Counted from the stretch's first letter, positions 8,666 to 17,496 are shown. The stretch: 27,927 nucleotides of DNA from Emcibacter sp. (GCA_021647465.1 JAKIUQ010000022.1:1-27927), one strand, 5' to 3'. A program made the numbers and translations. The notes: a model not told the origin generated them from the letters alone.

Positions 8666-8668
8666 GAA

Positions 8669-10075
8669 TTACGTCCTTTTAATCTCGAGCTTGCTTCCGG
8701 TGCGGCGGGTGAATGTATTTAACAGGTGCGGCCGCGCCATAATCCAGTCGCGAACAGCGGGCTCGGCCCTTATGGATAGGGGAACGCCCGGTTTGGCGGC
8801 GGCATCCTGCCCTGATTGGCGTAAAAGGGCAAGGGCCGCTGTTTCCACCGTGGCAGCGGGTGATGTCTCTGACAATATTTGCCGGCTCAAGGACCGGTGA
8901 CGGCTTTTTCGGGTTAATTCAAGCAGGCCAAAGGCAGACATATTGCTGCGCTGTATTTGCGTTGGGTCTTCGAGTATCAGATTGTCGACGATGCCGAGCA
9001 GGTTGCTGATATCTGATTTTGTGGGTGTTTTATGGCTGACATCATTCTGGCCGGACATATTGATAAAATCGATGATGATCAGGCCGCTTAAGCCGCGCAG
9101 GCGTATTTGCCGGAAAATCTCCCGCGCCGCGCCGGAATTAACTGAAAAGCGTTGTTTCTGCGGGTCAGTATGCACTTTTGCATTGCCCATATTGACATCA
9201 ATGACGACCATGGCCTCGGTCTGCTCAATGGTGATCCATGCCCCGGAATCCAGAGGGATTTTTTTCTCGAAAATCTGGTCTAAATCTTCTTCAACAGAGA
9301 AATCTTCAAATAACGGGCCTTGATGGTATTGCATGCGGCCCATCAAGTCCGGAGCAAATTCTCTGGCCCAGGTTTGGGCAGCTTTTAGGGCGGAAGGTTG
9401 GTCAAATATAATACGGTCATGTTTGCTGCTGCCATATTCCCGTAATATCTGCTGCAGGCTGTCGGGTGCCTGAGACAAGAGGAAGGGGGCTTTCTTTTTA
9501 TCCCGGTTACCTACGGCATCCCGCCAGTGACGGATCAGATGTTCGGCGGTCTTTTTTAAATCTTTGAGGGGAATATGTTCGGATTCTGTGCGCAGGGTAA
9601 GCCCCATGCCATGCAAATTCAGGCCGCCGCCAAAAGCTTTCAATTCTTCTCTGCGGGCCGGATTTTTAATTCGGCTGGAGACAAAGGCTCCCTCGCGAAA
9701 GGGGTGCAATATGAGCGCCGAGCTAACGACTTCAATGCGGCAGGTGAGCTTAACGGATTTATCACCGATAGCATCTGCCGTGACCTGAGTGATAATTTTC
9801 TGACCTTCATGGAGCAGGCTGGTCAGGTCAGCCGGTTTCTTGCCCGCACGTTTGGGTAAAAGCTTTAGCGGAAGAAACCCCGTTTTGCCATTGCCCAGGT
9901 CAACAAAAGCCGCCTGAAATTCCTGGCTTAAGGCGGTTACCCGCCCATAATATATGGCCCCTATAAGGCTCTGGTCATTATCTCGGAATAGGCGGATTTC
10001 AACGGGCTTGCCATTTTCCATATGGGCAAAACGGGTTTCCCCAATGGCGGAATTGATCAGAATATCAGAAGACAT
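8669..10075 (-). CDS. rng: Ribonuclease E/G family endoribonuclease (short, RNase G-like)
   Basis: This RNase cuts single-stranded RNA in rRNA maturation and mRNA decay. The 468-residue product has an N-terminal S1 domain (GAIYYGRVTAL...QAAFVDLGNGKTGFLPL), then the nuclease core with metal-binding D293/N295 (VVIDVNMG) and D336 (IIIDFINM). Their 43-residue spacing equals that of E. coli RNase E D303/D346. The non-catalytic second Asp of the usual DFIDM is Asn here. I see no CxxC zinc link, and there is no RNase E-type degradosome scaffold. The start at 10075 has AGGGA upstream and a normal MSSDILINS N-terminus; reading from 10216 would add 47 residues overlapping maf. The start overlaps the maf stop by 11 nt. 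Confidence 0.92.
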   Translation of the reverse strand: MSSDILINSAIGETRFAHMENGKPVEIRLFRDNDQSLIGAIYYGRVTALSQEFQAAFVDLGNGKTGFLPLKLLPKRAGKKPADLTSLLHEGQKIITQVTADAIGDKSVKLTCRIEVVSSALILHPFREGAFVSSRIKNPARREELKAFGGGLNLHGMGLTLRTESEHIPLKDLKKTAEHLIRHWRDAVGNRDKKKAPFLLSQAPDSLQQILREYGSSKHDRIIFDQPSALKAAQTWAREFAPDLMGRMQYHQGPLFEDFSVEEDLDQIFEKKIPLDSGAWITIEQTEAMVVIDVNMGNAKVHTDPQKQRFSVNSGAAREIFRQIRLRGLSGLIIIDFINMSGQNDVSHKTPTKSDISNLLGIVDNLILEDPTQIQRSNMSAFGLLELTRKSRHRSLSRQILSETSPAATVETAALALLRQSGQDAAAKPGVPLSIRAEPAVRDWIMARPHLLNTFTRRTGSKLEIKRT

Positions 10076-10658
10076 AGCCGTTTCCCTGCAGCATATTTGT
10101 AGTTTCAAAAAGAGGCAGGCCAACAACATTGCTATAGGAGCCATTGAGGGACTTGATAAACCGCGCGGCATGCCCCTGTATGGCGTAAGCGCCGGCCTTT
10201 CCCTGCCATTCATCATGGGAAAGGTAATCGTTTAGGTCTTGGTCAGACAGGCGTTTAAAGATCACGCTGGTCACGGCGACGCGGGCATATTGCTGGCCGC
10301 CGGGGGTGATGAGGGAAATGCCGCTATAGACTTTATGACGGCGTCCGGAAAGCAGCTTTAAGAATTTTCGGGCTTCTTCTGGACCCTTGGCCTTTCCCAA
10401 TATGCGCTTTCCCGCTGCCACTACTGTATCAGCGGCAAGAATAAAACAGTCTGGATGGTCTTTTCGGATGATTGCGGCCTTGGCAGAGGCCAGCCGCTTG
10501 GCCAGCGCGCGCGGGGTTTCTTGTGGCTCTGGCACCTCGTCAATATCTGCCGCGATTATGTGATCCGGCGTAAGGCCAATCTGCGCCAGAAGTTCTTTCC
10601 TGCGCGGGGACGCAGAGGCCAAAATCAGCTTGTTTTTATTTTCTTTAAGGGAGGTCAT
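10065..10658 (-). CDS. maf: Maf family nucleoside triphosphate pyrophosphatase
   Basis: Maf proteins hydrolyse non-canonical or modified nucleoside triphosphates (dTTP/UTP or m7GTP types) to monophosphates. The 197-residue product has the N-terminal ILASASPRRKELL loop, FILAADTVVAAGKRILGKA with the catalytic Asp, GRRHKVYSG, and GKAGAYAIQGHAARFIKSLNGSYSNVVGLPL. The Gly-Ser-Tyr-Ser-Asn-Val-Val-Gly-Leu-Pro end is typical. It lies between infA and rng, as in many Alphaproteobacteria. GGGAGG sits just upstream of the ATG. Confidence 0.95.
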   Translation of the reverse strand: MTSLKENKNKLILASASPRRKELLAQIGLTPDHIIAADIDEVPEPQETPRALAKRLASAKAAIIRKDHPDCFILAADTVVAAGKRILGKAKGPEEARKFLKLLSGRRHKVYSGISLITPGGQQYARVAVTSVIFKRLSDQDLNDYLSHDEWQGKAGAYAIQGHAARFIKSLNGSYSNVVGLPLFETTNMLQGNGYVF

Positions 10659-10753
10659 AGATATAGGGTAACCGATCTGGGCCGGATTTGTGAAGCCAAA
10701 ATCATTCTATGAAATATTTTCTGAATAATAGTATAACAGGGAGAGGTTCACCC

Positions 10754-10972
10754 TTATTTAAAGCGATAAGTAATGCGGCCTTTGGAGAGATCATAGGGAG
10801 TCATTTCGACCAACACATCATCACCAACCAATACGCGGATGCGGTTTTTGCGCATTTTTCCGGCAGTATGACCAAGGATTTCATGGTCATTCTCAAGTTT
10901 TACGCGGAACATGGCGTTGGGCAGTAATTCCGTTACCACGCCGCGCATTTCCAATAATTCTTCTTTCGCCAT
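10754..10972 (-). CDS. infA: Translation initiation factor IF-1
   Basis: IF-1 binds the ribosomal A site during initiation. The 72-residue protein is a single OB fold with all hallmarks: MAKEELLEMRGVVTELLPNA, FRVKLENDHEILGHTAGKMRKNRIRVLVGDDVLVEMTPYDLSKGRITYR. Length matches the family exactly. AGGAG lies upstream of the ATG. It heads the infA-maf-rng-yacG run on the minus strand. Confidence 0.98.
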   Translation of the reverse strand: MAKEELLEMRGVVTELLPNAMFRVKLENDHEILGHTAGKMRKNRIRVLVGDDVLVEMTPYDLSKGRITYRFK

Positions 10973-11060
10973 CTTGGCTCCTCATTAAACATCTTTGGCA
11001 GATAAATAGCTGAAACTGAAGATTTTTCAAGACATTTTCTTGTTTTTCCTTGAATTGGGT

Positions 11061-11094
11061 GAAAAAATAAAAAAAAGGGCGGATTTGATAGCCC
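11061..11094 (-). terminator. Possible terminator after the PEP-CTERM gene
   Basis: On the minus strand GGGC (11091-11094) and GCCC (11077-11080) can pair around a 10-base loop and are followed by eight T residues and a second T-run. The stem is short, so this is a tentative call. It would separate the PEP-CTERM gene from infA. Confidence 0.4.
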
Positions 11095-11123
11095 ATGCAT
11101 ATGGTTGAATAGAGAAACAGTCG

Positions 11124-11765
11124 TTACGTATTTTTCTGGGATTGTTTTTTTGTAAAATGTCTTAAAAGGCAGAGTCCTAAGCCGAATAAAGCGAGGGATG
11201 CCGGGGCCGGAACCTCCAAACTCTTTAATTGCGGGGATATTTCCTGCACAACCACATTGTCAAATTGCAACCAGTTTCCTGTTATTTCTACCCAAGAGAC
11301 CTGAGTAAGGCCCTGCCAATTGAAAACAAATGTTTCGAGGCCGAAAATGAGCTGCAGGGCAATGACTTGTGAAACGGTGCCGCCCGTAGCGTATGTCCCG
11401 ATGAGTTGGATATTCTGGGATGTCAGAAAATTAAAATAATCTGCAAAATCAATGGAAATCAAGTCAAACGCGTTGCCGTTAATATTGGTAAGGGTTGTTG
11501 TGGCTTTTGGGGAATTTTGGGTAAAGGTAACGCCCCCGGGGTCGGCATTATAGGGGCTGTATGGATCTCTATGAAGAATGCAAAGGGCCTGACCTTGGCA
11601 ATCATTAAAGAAGTTGAAGCCTTTTGAATCAAGGGAATTCCCGCTATAAGGTTGATTGATTTCCTCGAAATCAATCACAACAGCATTGGCGGGAAAGCTG
11701 ATCATATTCAGGCCGAATAAAGCCAGAATTATGGTAAAATACTTTCTAAGATCAGGCATACTCAT
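11124..11765 (-). CDS. PEP-CTERM sorting-domain protein
   Basis: The 213-residue protein has an N-terminal signal peptide (hydrophobic core to about residue 27, cleavage near PANA) and a C-terminal sorting module: VPAPASLALFGLGLCLL, a transmembrane stretch, then a basic tail (RHFTKKQSQKN). This matches the PEP-CTERM signal processed by exosortase, with VPAP in place of the more common VPEP. The mature part is low in charge and rich in Asn/Phe/Gly (IDFEEINQPYSGNSLDSKGF, a bounded-by-one-motif 'VIDFE' opening seen in many PEP-CTERM exoproteins). Function beyond surface/extracellular location is unknown. No exosortase is in the window. Confidence 0.88.
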   Translation of the reverse strand: MSMPDLRKYFTIILALFGLNMISFPANAVVIDFEEINQPYSGNSLDSKGFNFFNDCQGQALCILHRDPYSPYNADPGGVTFTQNSPKATTTLTNINGNAFDLISIDFADYFNFLTSQNIQLIGTYATGGTVSQVIALQLIFGLETFVFNWQGLTQVSWVEITGNWLQFDNVVVQEISPQLKSLEVPAPASLALFGLGLCLLRHFTKKQSQKNT

Positions 11766-11859
11766 TTTTACTCAATTGTTGCAATTCAGGACGTTCGTAT
11801 ATTTATATAAGTTAAAGAATATTAAAAGATTAATTTTCTTGGTTATATACATTGTTTTT

Positions 11860-12378
11860 CTAGACTGTTGGAAAATAATCAGAGGCAAAATGTTTTTTTA
11901 TTCTTTGGCTGAGCATATCGCGTGTCTGGCGAAAGGCGGACATGATATTTTCGCGATTGCCGACAACCGCCGTGGGGTCAAGGGTTGGCCAATATTCGAC
12001 CCGGCAATCCAATGTGCGGGTCAGGTCGATGGCCTTATGCTGTGCTTGTGGGCTTAAGGTCACGACAAGGTCGAAAGAACTGTCCATTAAATCTTCAAAT
12101 CTTTTTGGTTTATGGCGGGATATATCAAGGCCTTCTTCTTCCATGACAGCGATCGCGAAGGGGTTGGCTTCGCCTTCTTCGGGTCTTATGCCAACGCTTT
12201 CCACATATATCTTACGGCCACAGTAAAATTTGGTCAGCCCCTCTGCCATGGGCGATCGCACCGCGTTGAAATTACAGATAAACAGGACGCTTGCCGGCAT
12301 CTCAAAGCGGTTTGCCGGGGCCTTTTCGTCAAAGGGGTCTGCCGCAGCATATTGGGGTGAGCTGACAATCTTTGCCAT
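11860..12378 (-). CDS. Low-molecular-weight protein tyrosine phosphatase / arsenate reductase family
   Basis: The 172-residue protein carries the CX5R phosphate loop: C35-NFNAV-R41-S in VLFICNFNAVRSPMAEG, and the general-acid Asp loop WPTLDPTAV. It also has SFDLVVTLSP and EEGLDISRHKPKRF. The fold serves both Tyr phosphatases and thioredoxin-type arsenate reductases. No arsenic gene is nearby, and the position after UPF0262 is a conserved housekeeping one, so a phosphatase role is more likely. About 26 residues precede the usual start; Met27 is an alternative. It begins 4 bases after the UPF0262 stop. Confidence 0.85.
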   Translation of the reverse strand: MAKIVSSPQYAAADPFDEKAPANRFEMPASVLFICNFNAVRSPMAEGLTKFYCGRKIYVESVGIRPEEGEANPFAIAVMEEEGLDISRHKPKRFEDLMDSSFDLVVTLSPQAQHKAIDLTRTLDCRVEYWPTLDPTAVVGNRENIMSAFRQTRDMLSQRIKKHFASDYFPTV

Positions 12379-12382
12379 AGGG

Positions 12383-12880
12383 TTATCTAATCTGCAAAAC
12401 GCAAATCAGGGTGAACAGGCGGCGCGCGGTGGGGAAGTCCATTTTTACCTTCTCGCCAAGTCTTTCCAACAGAATTTCGGATCCTTCATCATGGAGCCCG
12501 CGGCGGGCCATATCGATGGTTTCAATCTGCCGGGGGCTTGCGCTTTTGATGGCGGAAAAATAGCTGTCGCAGATTTGAAAATATTCTTTAATGGTCTTTC
12601 TGAGCAAGGTCAGCGGCAGAATGATGATGGAAAGCTTGTTATCCATTGTTATATCCTGATCCGCATATATGTCCATGGCCAGCCGGCTTTCTTCCATTCT
12701 GAGAATGACCCGGAAGGGGCCGGCGTAATCATGGGGCAGATTTTCCAGGGGCTGATAAGAATTATCTTCCAACAGATCAAAGATAGCGACGCGGCGTTCG
12801 TGATCGATATCCGCATTGCGGCGAATGATGGATTTTTCATCCAATTCGATATGGCAGATCCGATAATTGCTGCCCGTCAT
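12383..12880 (-). CDS. UPF0262 family protein
   Basis: A 165-residue protein of an alphaproteobacterial family with no established function. Recognisable stretches are ICHIELDEKSIIRRNADIDHERRVAIFDLLEDN, GPFRVILRMEESRLAMDI, and the C-terminal RRGLHDEGSELL-like segment followed by DFPTARRLFTLICVLQIR. It lies 11 bases after hisD on the same strand, as is usual in this order. It is probably cytosolic; no membrane segment or signal is seen. Confidence 0.88.
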   Translation of the reverse strand: MTGSNYRICHIELDEKSIIRRNADIDHERRVAIFDLLEDNSYQPLENLPHDYAGPFRVILRMEESRLAMDIYADQDITMDNKLSIIILPLTLLRKTIKEYFQICDSYFSAIKSASPRQIETIDMARRGLHDEGSEILLERLGEKVKMDFPTARRLFTLICVLQIR

Positions 12881-12891
12881 TATTTTGTGTC

Positions 12892-14190
12892 CTATTCCTT
12901 ATTCGTGATCCGAACCCCGATGGATCTGGCGTGGGCCTGCAGGCCCTCTTCTTCGGCAAGGGTTATTGCGGCCGGGCCAATTTCTGCCAGGCTGTCCCGT
13001 GTGCATTCTATCAGAGTATTCCTTTTCATAAAATTAAGAACGCTTAATCCGGATGAAAAACGTGCGCTGCGGCCTGTCGGCAGGACGTGATTTGGGCCTG
13101 CCACATAATCCCCAACGGCTTCCGGCGTATAGCGGCCCAAAAATATTGCCCCGGCATTGGTGATATTCTGGGCATATTCGCGGGGGTTCTCAAGGGCAAG
13201 CTCCAGATGTTCCGGCGCCAGTTTATTTATTAAGGGGATCGCTGCGTCGAGATTGTCCACCAATATTACGGCCCCATGATCTTGCCAGCTTTTGCGGGCA
13301 ATATCCGCGCGGGGAAGTTTGGCCAGATGTTCGTCCACGGCATCGCAGGTCGCTTGGGCAAAAGCCGCATCATCGGTGATCAGAATAGACTGCGCCATTT
13401 CGTCATGTTCTGCCTGTGACAGAAGGTCCATGGCAATCCAGCGCGGATTATTCAAGCCATCTGCGACCACCAGAATTTCCGAAGGGCCGGCAATCATGTC
13501 AATGCCAACCATGCCAAAAACTTCGCGTTTCGCGGCGGCCACATAGGCATTCCCCGGCCCGGTGATAACATCAACAGGGTTAATTGTTTCAGTCCCATAA
13601 GCCAGAGCCGCCACGGCCTGTGCGCCGCCGACCTTGTATATTTCTGTAATGCCGGCAAGGTCTGCTGCGGCCAATACAAGGGGGCTTAAGTGGCCGCCGG
13701 GCGCCGGAACCACCATGACAATGCGTTCTACGCCGGCGCATTTGGCCGGTATGGCATTCATAAGAACGGACGAGGGGTAGGCCGCCTTGCCGCCCGGCAC
13801 ATAAATGCCGGCGGCTGATACCGCTGTCCAGCGGGCCGTTAAGGTAACGCCGGCCGCATCGGTATATTCATCGTCTTGCGGGATATGGCGGCGGTGGAAA
13901 CTGTCAATTCTCGTGGCCGCAAGTTTCAGCGCACCCAGTATTTCCGGGGTGCAGTATGATTTGGCTTGGGCAATTTCTTGTTCACTGACCCGCAGCGTTT
14001 TGGCCGAAAGGTCAATATTATCAAATTGTTTTCCATAATCAAATAATGCTGCGTCTCCGCGACTTTGCACATCTTTTAATATGGCGCGAACCACATCGGA
14101 AACATCCCCGTCGCTCTCTCTGCGGGCGGCAAGGAATTTATCAAAATCCTGATCAAATCCACTGTCCTGAACGTTTAAACTGGTCACCAT
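12892..14190 (-). CDS. hisD: Histidinol dehydrogenase
   Basis: HisD oxidises L-histidinol to L-histidine in two NAD-dependent steps, the last of histidine synthesis. The 432-residue product has all family blocks: GIYVPGGKAAYPSSVLMNAIPAK, YKVGGAQAVAALAYGTETI, VDVITGPGNAYVAAAKREV, MIAGPSEILVVAD, DLLSQAEHDEMAQSILIT, NKLAPEHLELAL and VGDYVAGPNHVLPTG. The Gln/His/Glu zinc and catalytic residues in SQAEHD and APEHLEL are present. Length is standard. It is 16 bases downstream of hisG. Confidence 0.97.
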   Translation of the reverse strand: MVTSLNVQDSGFDQDFDKFLAARRESDGDVSDVVRAILKDVQSRGDAALFDYGKQFDNIDLSAKTLRVSEQEIAQAKSYCTPEILGALKLAATRIDSFHRRHIPQDDEYTDAAGVTLTARWTAVSAAGIYVPGGKAAYPSSVLMNAIPAKCAGVERIVMVVPAPGGHLSPLVLAAADLAGITEIYKVGGAQAVAALAYGTETINPVDVITGPGNAYVAAAKREVFGMVGIDMIAGPSEILVVADGLNNPRWIAMDLLSQAEHDEMAQSILITDDAAFAQATCDAVDEHLAKLPRADIARKSWQDHGAVILVDNLDAAIPLINKLAPEHLELALENPREYAQNITNAGAIFLGRYTPEAVGDYVAGPNHVLPTGRSARFSSGLSVLNFMKRNTLIECTRDSLAEIGPAAITLAEEEGLQAHARSIGVRITNKE

Positions 14191-14206
14191 TATTCATCAC
14201 CTGAAA

Positions 14207-14917
14207 TCATTTTAAGTCGTTGCGCGCGCCAATATCCTGCAGTATCCGGCTGATTTCTTCATTGCGTGTTTTGAAGGCTGTTCGATTAACAATGAAGCGT
14301 GAGGTAATATCAATAATTTTTTCAATCTCCGCCAGCCCGTTGGCTTTGAGGGTGTCACCAGTACTCACCAGGTCCACAATGCGCCGGCACAGGCCAAGAC
14401 TTGGGGCCAGTTCCATGGCGCCGTTCAGCTTGATGCATTCGGCCTGCACCCCGCGTTTGGCAAAATGCTTGCGGGTCAGGTTGGGATATTTTGTGGCGAC
14501 ACGAACATGGCTCCAGCGGCTGGGGTCGTCATTGATACTTAAGGCGGTTAATTCAGCCACAGACAAACGGCAATGACCAATATTCAGATCGAGAGGCGCA
14601 TATATTTCCGGATAATCAAATTCAAGCAGAACATCATTGCCCGCAACCCCAAGATGCGCCGCGCCAAAGGCAACGAAGGTGGCCACATCAAAGCTTCGGA
14701 CCCGAATGATTTTAAGCAGCGGATTATTGGTGCCGAACGTCAGCTTGCGGGATTTGGGATTGTCAAAATCTGCCTCTGGAATAATCCCGGCGGCTTTTAT
14801 AATGGGCATAACCTCTTCAAGGATACGGCCTTTGGGCAGCGCCAATATCATGGGTTCTTGGCCGGATTCTTGGTTGGTTTCTTGGCCGGGCTTTATACCG
14901 GATGCTGGTGAGGTCAC
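14207..14917 (-). CDS. hisG: ATP phosphoribosyltransferase, short form (HisG-S)
   Basis: HisG starts histidine synthesis by joining ATP and PRPP. The core begins MILALPKGRILEEVMPIIKAAG and includes RVRSFDVATFVAFGAAHLGVAGNDVL, KYPNLTRKHF and the PRPP loop region DLVSTGDTLKANGL. The C-terminal regulatory ACT-like domain of long HisG is missing, so this is the short form that normally needs HisZ (not in this window). The start is uncertain: GTG at 14917 has AGGAG ten bases upstream (236 residues). An earlier GTG at 14950 gives 247 residues, and the ATG at 14851 gives the usual family N-terminus (214 residues). The extra N-terminal part is low-complexity and encoded by a 24-bp-period repeat. Confidence 0.92.
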   Translation of the reverse strand: MTSPASGIKPGQETNQESGQEPMILALPKGRILEEVMPIIKAAGIIPEADFDNPKSRKLTFGTNNPLLKIIRVRSFDVATFVAFGAAHLGVAGNDVLLEFDYPEIYAPLDLNIGHCRLSVAELTALSINDDPSRWSHVRVATKYPNLTRKHFAKRGVQAECIKLNGAMELAPSLGLCRRIVDLVSTGDTLKANGLAEIEKIIDITSRFIVNRTAFKTRNEEISRILQDIGARNDLK

Positions 14918-14998
14918 CTTAACGTCACTCCTGAAATTCACTAAATTCACTTCGTTGTACGAAATTGTATGTCAACTATCCAGCATAGATTTGATGTT

Positions 14999-15535
14999 TT
15001 AACTATTTTCATCCTGCAGGGCATCAAGTATGTCATGTTTGGGGTGACATTTTGCGGGCCATGGCGCGCCAATATCCTGCATATAGGCTGAAATTATTTC
15101 GCATTCCAGCCTGATAATACCCTCGCCGGAAAATATGAATTCCACATGGAATGTTTCCTTCTTCGTTTCATATGCCTCGATTGATAAGAGTTCCAGCGGT
15201 TTGTCTTTTGCCGTCATCGTAATATTTTGACTGTTGATTTTCAGAACATCATCAAAATGAAGGCCTGTGCGAATACGGCAGCATGCCATGTCTATATTTT
15301 GGGCCGTATCATGGTTTTCTCTTAAAATAACGTCACCAGTTTCCGGACATCTGTTTTCCCAGACATAGCGGTTCAGCATCATGACAAATCGTCGGCCTTT
15401 ATGCTGATAGGTGATATCATCCATCATGGTGATCGCATCCTGAAGATAGGCGGATAAAATGGTGATGTCGGTGCGGTCTTCTGCTCTGAGTTTCAGCTTT
15501 CCCAATGATTGTCCCTCTTTATGTTTAAAGGTCAT
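14999..15535 (-). CDS. DUF2948 family protein
   Basis: A 178-residue protein of an alphaproteobacterial family usually found between murA and hisG/hisD. Visible family segments are LKLRAEDRTDITILSAYLQDAITMMDDITY, RRFVMMLNRYVWE, RIRTGLHFDDVLKI, LLSIEAYE, and the C-terminal RLECEIISAYMQDIGAPWPAKCHPKH. Function is unknown. The start overlaps the end of murA by 11 nt, so it is translationally coupled to it. It is probably cytosolic. Confidence 0.88.
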   Translation of the reverse strand: MTFKHKEGQSLGKLKLRAEDRTDITILSAYLQDAITMMDDITYQHKGRRFVMMLNRYVWENRCPETGDVILRENHDTAQNIDMACCRIRTGLHFDDVLKINSQNITMTAKDKPLELLSIEAYETKKETFHVEFIFSGEGIIRLECEIISAYMQDIGAPWPAKCHPKHDILDALQDENS

Positions 15536-16814
15536 CTGCCTTCTGACGGGATATTCTGGCCCCGCAAGAACTTAACTTTTGTACCAGACGTTCATAGCCG
15601 CGGTCCAGATGATAAATCCGGTTAACCTCTGTTGTGCCTTCTGCTGCAAGGCCGGCGAGCACCAATGACATGGACGCCCGAAGATCTGTGGCCATCACAG
15701 GCGCGCCCAAAAGCCGCTTGATGCCTCTGACCGTTGCGGTGGCGCCATTGACGGTTATATCCGCCCCCATACGGCATAATTCAGGCACATGCATAAAACG
15801 ATTTTCAAAGATGGTTTCCGTGATGACCGATGCGCCGTCACACAGGGTCATCATGGCCATAAGCTGCGCTTGCATATCCGTCGGAAAGCCGGGATAAGGC
15901 TGGGTTACCGCATTGATGCCAATGATGTTATCCGAACCAAGATGCGCGATCAGCCCGTGATCTGTTTCGGTAAATTTAATGCCGGCCTGTTTAAGAATGC
16001 CAAGGGTTCCTGTCATGACCAAAGGCAGATTTTGGCCGATAAGCTCCAATTCACCGCCGGTCATCGCGGCGGCGATCGCATAGCTTCCGGCTTCGATTCT
16101 GTCTGGCATGACGGTATATTCAGCGGCGTGAAGCTCTGACACGCCGATGACTTGCAGGCGCGATGACCCAATACCTGAAATTTTTGCCCCCATAGCCATA
16201 AGGCAATGGGCAAGGTCAGAAATTTCAGGCTCCTGCGCCGCATTCTCGATGATCGTCGTCCCATCGGCAAGGCAGGCGGCCATCAGAATATTCTCTGTTG
16301 CCCCCACAGAAACCGTAGGAAAATGAACAATGCCGCCGGTAAGTTTGCCGCTGGCCCGCACATAGCCGTCTTTAAGCTCAACGACAGCGCCAATATCTTC
16401 AAAGGCTTTCAAATGTAAATCAATGGGACGATTGCCAATGGCGCATCCACCGGGCAGGGAGACAATCGCTTCGCCTTCCCGGGCGAGGAGAGGGCCAAGC
16501 ACTAAAATCGAGGCACGCATTTTACGCACCATGTCATAGGGCGCTGTGGTGCTGGTGATATGGTCTGTGACGATATTCGCGGTTTGACCGCTGCCGATAT
16601 CCCAGCCTTCTTCGCTATAATTGATCGTGCTGCCAAGTTCACAGAGCAGGTCGGCCAAGGTTTTAATATCTGCCAAATGGGGCAAATTATGAAGGGTCAG
16701 GCCGCCGCGCGTAAGCAGCCCCGCGCACATAAGCGGCAGCGCAGAATTCTTGGCTCCGCTAATGGGCAGTTGGCCTTGTAATTTGTGGCCACCTTCAATG
16801 ACAATTTTTTCCAT
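15525..16814 (-). CDS. murA: UDP-N-acetylglucosamine 1-carboxyvinyltransferase
   Basis: MurA adds enolpyruvate from PEP to UDP-GlcNAc, the first committed step of peptidoglycan synthesis. The 429-residue product shows ISGAKNSALP with Lys22, VRKMRASILVLGPLLAREGEAIVSLPGGCAIGNRP with the fosfomycin-target Cys124, GATENILMAACLADG, EAGSYAIAAAMTGG, YPGFPTDMQAQLMA, and RASMSLVLAGLAAEGTTEVNRIYHLDRGYERL. All active-site residues I can check are present. It lies 35 bases after dcd. Confidence 0.98.
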   Translation of the reverse strand: MEKIVIEGGHKLQGQLPISGAKNSALPLMCAGLLTRGGLTLHNLPHLADIKTLADLLCELGSTINYSEEGWDIGSGQTANIVTDHITSTTAPYDMVRKMRASILVLGPLLAREGEAIVSLPGGCAIGNRPIDLHLKAFEDIGAVVELKDGYVRASGKLTGGIVHFPTVSVGATENILMAACLADGTTIIENAAQEPEISDLAHCLMAMGAKISGIGSSRLQVIGVSELHAAEYTVMPDRIEAGSYAIAAAMTGGELELIGQNLPLVMTGTLGILKQAGIKFTETDHGLIAHLGSDNIIGINAVTQPYPGFPTDMQAQLMAMMTLCDGASVITETIFENRFMHVPELCRMGADITVNGATATVRGIKRLLGAPVMATDLRASMSLVLAGLAAEGTTEVNRIYHLDRGYERLVQKLSSCGARISRQKADDL

Positions 16815-16849
16815 ATATTTCAGGCTTCTTTAATGATGGTTTGCGTGGG

Positions 16850-17404
16850 TTATAATTTTGGCAGGGTGACGCCGGTCTGGCCCATATATTTTCCGGACCG
16901 GGCATTATAAGGCACCTCGCACGGCTCGTTTCCTTCAAAAAACAGAAATTGACAGGCCCCTTCGTTGGCATAAATTTTGGCGGGCAGGGGCGTGGTATTG
17001 GAAAATTCCAATGTCACATGACCTTCCCAGCCCGGCTCAAGCGGCGTTACATTAACAATAATGCCGCAGCGGGCATAAGTTGATTTTCCAAGACAAATAA
17101 CCAGAATATCTTCGGGGATGCGGAAATATTCCACCGTCCGCGCCAAAGCAAAGGAATTCGGGGGAATGATGCAGGTATCGCCGGGCCGGTCGACAAAACT
17201 TGCCGAGGAAAAATTCTTTGGATCGACAGTCACCGAGTCCACATTGGTGAATATCTTGAATTCGCTGGAAACGCGGGCATCATAACCATAAGATGACAAA
17301 CCATAAGAGATAACGCCGTCCCGCTTTTGACGATCTTCAAAAGGTTCAATCATGCGCTCGTTCAAGGCTTTTTCTCTAATCCATTTATCTGACATAATCG
17401 CCAT
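16850..17404 (-). CDS. dcd: dCTP deaminase
   Basis: Dcd converts dCTP to dUTP, feeding dTMP synthesis. The 184-residue product has the trimeric dUTPase-like fold with VISYGLSSYGYDARVS, FILARTVEYFRIPEDI-type segment (NSFALARTVEYFRIPEDILVICLGKS), STYARCGIIVNVTPLEPGWEGHVTLEFSN with the catalytic Glu in GWEGHVTLE, and NEGACQFLFFEG. Length is standard. The start at 17404 has AAAGGA upstream; Met4 (17395) is equally plausible. Confidence 0.96.
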   Translation of the reverse strand: MAIMSDKWIREKALNERMIEPFEDRQKRDGVISYGLSSYGYDARVSSEFKIFTNVDSVTVDPKNFSSASFVDRPGDTCIIPPNSFALARTVEYFRIPEDILVICLGKSTYARCGIIVNVTPLEPGWEGHVTLEFSNTTPLPAKIYANEGACQFLFFEGNEPCEVPYNARSGKYMGQTGVTLPKL

Positions 17405-17496
17405 ATGATTTCAGGTCCTTTGTTTAGTTTGGTTTTTTATCTATGTTTTTGTAACCCAGAATGCTTATGTCCACAAGTCCAGAGGGCAAGCAAATT

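Noticed and set aside
10076..10216. A 47-residue N-terminal extension of rng.
   Set aside because: It overlaps maf and resembles no RNase G N-terminus; the ATG at 10075 has a ribosome site.
11860..12378. Arsenic-resistance arsenate reductase (arsC).
   Set aside because: No ars genes are nearby, and the gene sits in a conserved housekeeping order; the regulator at 1734 is also not metal-type.
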